From positions 1 to 64,000 of the forward strand of contig UQUL01000001.1 in the NCBI GenBank assembly GCA_900544235.1: a stretch of DNA of 64,000 nt, written 5' to 3'. The notes beneath the pieces are model-generated. The model was not told where the DNA came from. It ran no database searches and saw nothing but the letters and a program-made list of their open reading frames with translations. Positions 62,040 to 64,000 of this stretch are shown piece by piece. Position numbers and translations under genes: made by a program. Every line of letters begins with the position of its first letter. Within the stretch, counting starts at the first letter, position 1. Origin of the DNA: an uncultured Collinsella sp. Lineage in GTDB: Bacteria; Actinomycetota; Coriobacteriia; Coriobacteriales; Coriobacteriaceae.

Positions 62040-63011
62040 CTACCTCTCGCTTGGCATGGAAGTAGGGTGGCCGGGCTGGTCGTCGTAGGCGTATTTGCTG
62101 CACACGTTGACCTCCCACTGCTTTTTTTCGACCTTTGCTACAGAATCTAGGATGAAGCCGGTCGCAAGGCTCAGGCCGCACAGGAACATAAACGAGGCGG
62201 CGAGCATAGCGGTGGGGAAGCGCGGGACGAGGCCGGTCTGGAAATATTCGACAACGATGGGCATGCCCAGGGCGAGGCCGAATACCGCGAACAGAAGCGC
62301 AACGAGGCTGAAGAACTTCAGCGGGCGGTAGTCCTTGAACAGCGTGCCGATCATCGCAACGACTTTAATGCCGTCGCTCACGGTGTTGAGTTTGGACTCG
62401 GAACCCTCGGGACGGTCGCGGTACTCGATGGGCACATCTTTGATGCGCCAGCGGCGGTCGACGGCGTGGATCGAGAGCTCGGTTTCGATCTGAAAGCCCT
62501 CGGAAAGCACTGGGAAGGTTTTAACGAACGGGCGGCTCATGGCGCGGTAGCCTGTCATGACGTCATCGAAGCTGTAGCCATAGATCCACTTGATCATGGC
62601 GCGGACCAGATTATTGCCAAAGCCGTGGAAGGCACGCTTGTTCTCCTCGGCGTAGGTGCCGTTGGAAAGGCGATCGCCTACGGTCATGTCGGCCGTGCCG
62701 TTAAGGATGGGCTCGCAGAGGGCCTTGGCCGCCTCGGCGGGGTAGGTGTCGTCTCCGTCGACCATCAGGTAGCAATCGGCGTCGATATCGCGAAACATCT
62801 GGCGGCACACGTTGCCCTTTCCCTGACGGGGCTCAAAGCGGACTGTGGCGCCGTGCTCGGTGGCAATGCGTGAGGTATCGTCCGACGAGTTGTTGTCATA
62901 GACATAGACCGTCGCCTGCGGAAGCTCGCGGTGAAAGTCGTCGATGACTTTGCCGATCGTGAGCGCTTCGTTGTAGCAAGGGATGATGACGGCGATGGAT
63001 TCAGAATTCAC
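62040..63011 (-). CDS. GtrB/DPM1-like membrane GT2 glycosyltransferase
   Basis: 323 aa. VIIPCYNEALTIGKVIDDF, DNNSSDDT, and CYLMVDGDDTYP (metal site) form the transferase domain. Residues about 225-300 hold two membrane helices (LKFFSLVALLFAVFGLALG and MLAASFMFLCGLSLATGFIL), as in polyprenyl-phosphate glucosyl/mannosyl transferases. It would load undecaprenyl phosphate with one sugar for use outside the membrane. Stands alone on the minus strand. ATG 63011 has AAGGAGCATTAAGTG just upstream. Confidence 0.86.
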   Translation of the reverse strand: MNSESIAVIIPCYNEALTIGKVIDDFHRELPQATVYVYDNNSSDDTSRIATEHGATVRFEPRQGKGNVCRQMFRDIDADCYLMVDGDDTYPAEAAKALCEPILNGTADMTVGDRLSNGTYAEENKRAFHGFGNNLVRAMIKWIYGYSFDDVMTGYRAMSRPFVKTFPVLSEGFQIETELSIHAVDRRWRIKDVPIEYRDRPEGSESKLNTVSDGIKVVAMIGTLFKDYRPLKFFSLVALLFAVFGLALGMPIVVEYFQTGLVPRFPTAMLAASFMFLCGLSLATGFILDSVAKVEKKQWEVNVCSKYAYDDQPGHPTSMPSER

Positions 63012-63171
63012 TTAATGCTCCTTATACATTCAATCCTAGAAAGTATAGCCGTTTGGGCCTGGCATCCTAAGATGTGGGTTAGTTCTCCAGTTTTGTTGCG
63101 CGAATCGTTTGCATGGCCGTCGGGTCTATACTGTTCGTTTGTCAACGATTACGAGTAAAGGAGTTGCATCC

Positions 63172-64000
63172 GTGTCGGATCAGACAAAGCAACAAGAAAC
63201 TCGCAGTCTGCCTGCGACGTTTGCTAAGAACGAATTTGAGAAGGACGCGTTTATCCTTCGTCAGCTGGTTACCAAGGATTTTAAGATCAAGTATCGCCGT
63301 AGCGTTCTGGGCGTCGCATGGTCGGTGCTCAACCCGCTGCTGATGATGATCGTCATGGCCATCGTGTTCTCGACGATTTTTGGCCAGGGCCGCAATGGCT
63401 CAATGACGCCCGAGATGTACCCGCTGTACTTGATCGTGGGTAACATCACCTTTGCCGTCATGTCTGAGTCTACTAACCAGGCCCTGACGTCGATCGTGGG
63501 CGCTGCCCCTCTGCTCAAGAAGGTTAAGGTGCACCGCTGGGTTTTCCCGGTGCAGAAGGTGCTCTTCTCGCTGGTCAACTTTGCCTTCTCGCTGGTCGCC
63601 GTCGCCATCGTCATGCTGTGGTTCCGCGTTATGCCTTCTTGGCACCTGATTCTGTTGCCGGTTTGCCTGCTGCTGCTTATGTGCTTCTGCATGGGCCTGG
63701 GCATGATGCTCTCTGCCCTTACGGTCTTCTTCCGCGACGTTATGCATCTGTGGAGCGTCGTCATTACGGCGTGGACTTACATTACGCCCATCTTCTGGAC
63801 GACTGACTATATTGCGCAAATGCCGCATCTCGTGCGTATCTTGATGTATGCGAACCCCATGTTCAACTACCTGCAGTTTATGCGCGATATCTTCCTGTTC
63901 CAGACTACGCCCTCGCTTATGACGTTTGGTATGTGCGTTGCTTGGGCGGTTCTTGCGCTTGTTATTGGCTATACCGTGTTCCATAAGTCCGAGCGCAAGT
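63172..64000 (+). CDS. Polysaccharide ABC exporter permease (Wzm/TagG type), cut by the window end
   Basis: At least 276 codons from GTG 63172, with AAAGGAG eight bases before. Residues 30-60 read FILRQLVTKDFKIKYRRSVL then GVAWSVLNPLLMMIVMAIVF, the hallmark of the ABC-2 polysaccharide permeases TagG/Wzm. About six membrane helices follow, with FFRDVMHLWSVV in the second half. The frame is open at 64000. The partner ATPase (TagH/Wzt) is expected next. It exports a finished lipid-linked glycan and would serve the rhamnose-type polymer. Confidence 0.9.
   Translation, partial: MSDQTKQQETRSLPATFAKNEFEKDAFILRQLVTKDFKIKYRRSVLGVAWSVLNPLLMMIVMAIVFSTIFGQGRNGSMTPEMYPLYLIVGNITFAVMSESTNQALTSIVGAAPLLKKVKVHRWVFPVQKVLFSLVNFAFSLVAVAIVMLWFRVMPSWHLILLPVCLLLLMCFCMGLGMMLSALTVFFRDVMHLWSVVITAWTYITPIFWTTDYIAQMPHLVRILMYANPMFNYLQFMRDIFLFQTTPSLMTFGMCVAWAVLALVIGYTVFHKSERK

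Overview
The window looks like one end of a draft contig from a high-GC Gram-positive gut actinobacterium of the class Coriobacteriia, most likely Collinsella or a close relative. The supporting signs are GC-rich housekeeping genes, many TTG and GTG starts behind strong AAGGAG or GAAAGG ribosome sites, a SUF operon with SufU and a divergent Rrf2 regulator, a fused RmlC-RmlD gene, and a sortase-type MPKTG anchor. The genus is an inference; no rRNA gene is present. The first 48 bases are Illumina Nextera adapter, so the left edge is an assembly end and not biology.

Layout. 0-9 kb: a truncated VanZ-like gene, a ROK sugar kinase, an aminotransferase, tRNA-His and tRNA-Lys, a duplicated tRNA-Lys 3' end next to a dinD-like gene, an FAD oxidoreductase, a GGGtGRT protein with an Fe-S scaffold-like partner, and a RAYT-like Y1 transposase relative. 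9-15 kb: the suf operon (sufCBDSU, minus strand) and a divergent Rrf2 regulator, with unusual GGGACAAA palindromes at both ends. 15-19 kb: a wall-anchored lysozyme-like protein and a decayed-looking AAA-ATPase-like protein. 19-28.5 kb: seven envelope polysaccharide genes (six GT2 glycosyltransferases and one acyltransferase). 28.4-29.9 kb: a two-gene DUF4869 plus P-loop cassette. 30-45 kb: six large secreted proteins with choline-binding-type repeats. Five of them carry cell-wall enzyme domains (two NlpC/P60-like, GH25, C39-like, YkuD), and a licCA-licB phosphocholine operon sits in their middle. 45-54 kb: a glycosyltransferase, flippase, licD, GT4, GT2, DUF2304 and DUF2142 cluster interrupted by a dead IS256-type transposase. 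54-64 kb: a second giant GT2, rmlA, a second copy of the DUF4869/P-loop cassette, rmlB, rmlCD, a GT2, and the start of a polysaccharide ABC exporter.

How it fits together. LicB would import choline, the fused LicCA would phosphorylate it and activate it to CDP-choline, and LicD would place phosphocholine on a surface glycopolymer. That polymer would be built by the neighbouring glycosyltransferases and flipped by the Wzx/TacF-like protein. The repeat proteins would then dock on the decorated polymer and remodel the wall. The rml genes and giant GT2 proteins point to a rhamnose-containing polymer exported by the ABC permease. This resembles the pneumococcal choline system, here in an actinobacterial setting.

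The least explained item is the paired DUF4869/ATPase cassette, present twice, each time beside a giant GT2 gene.
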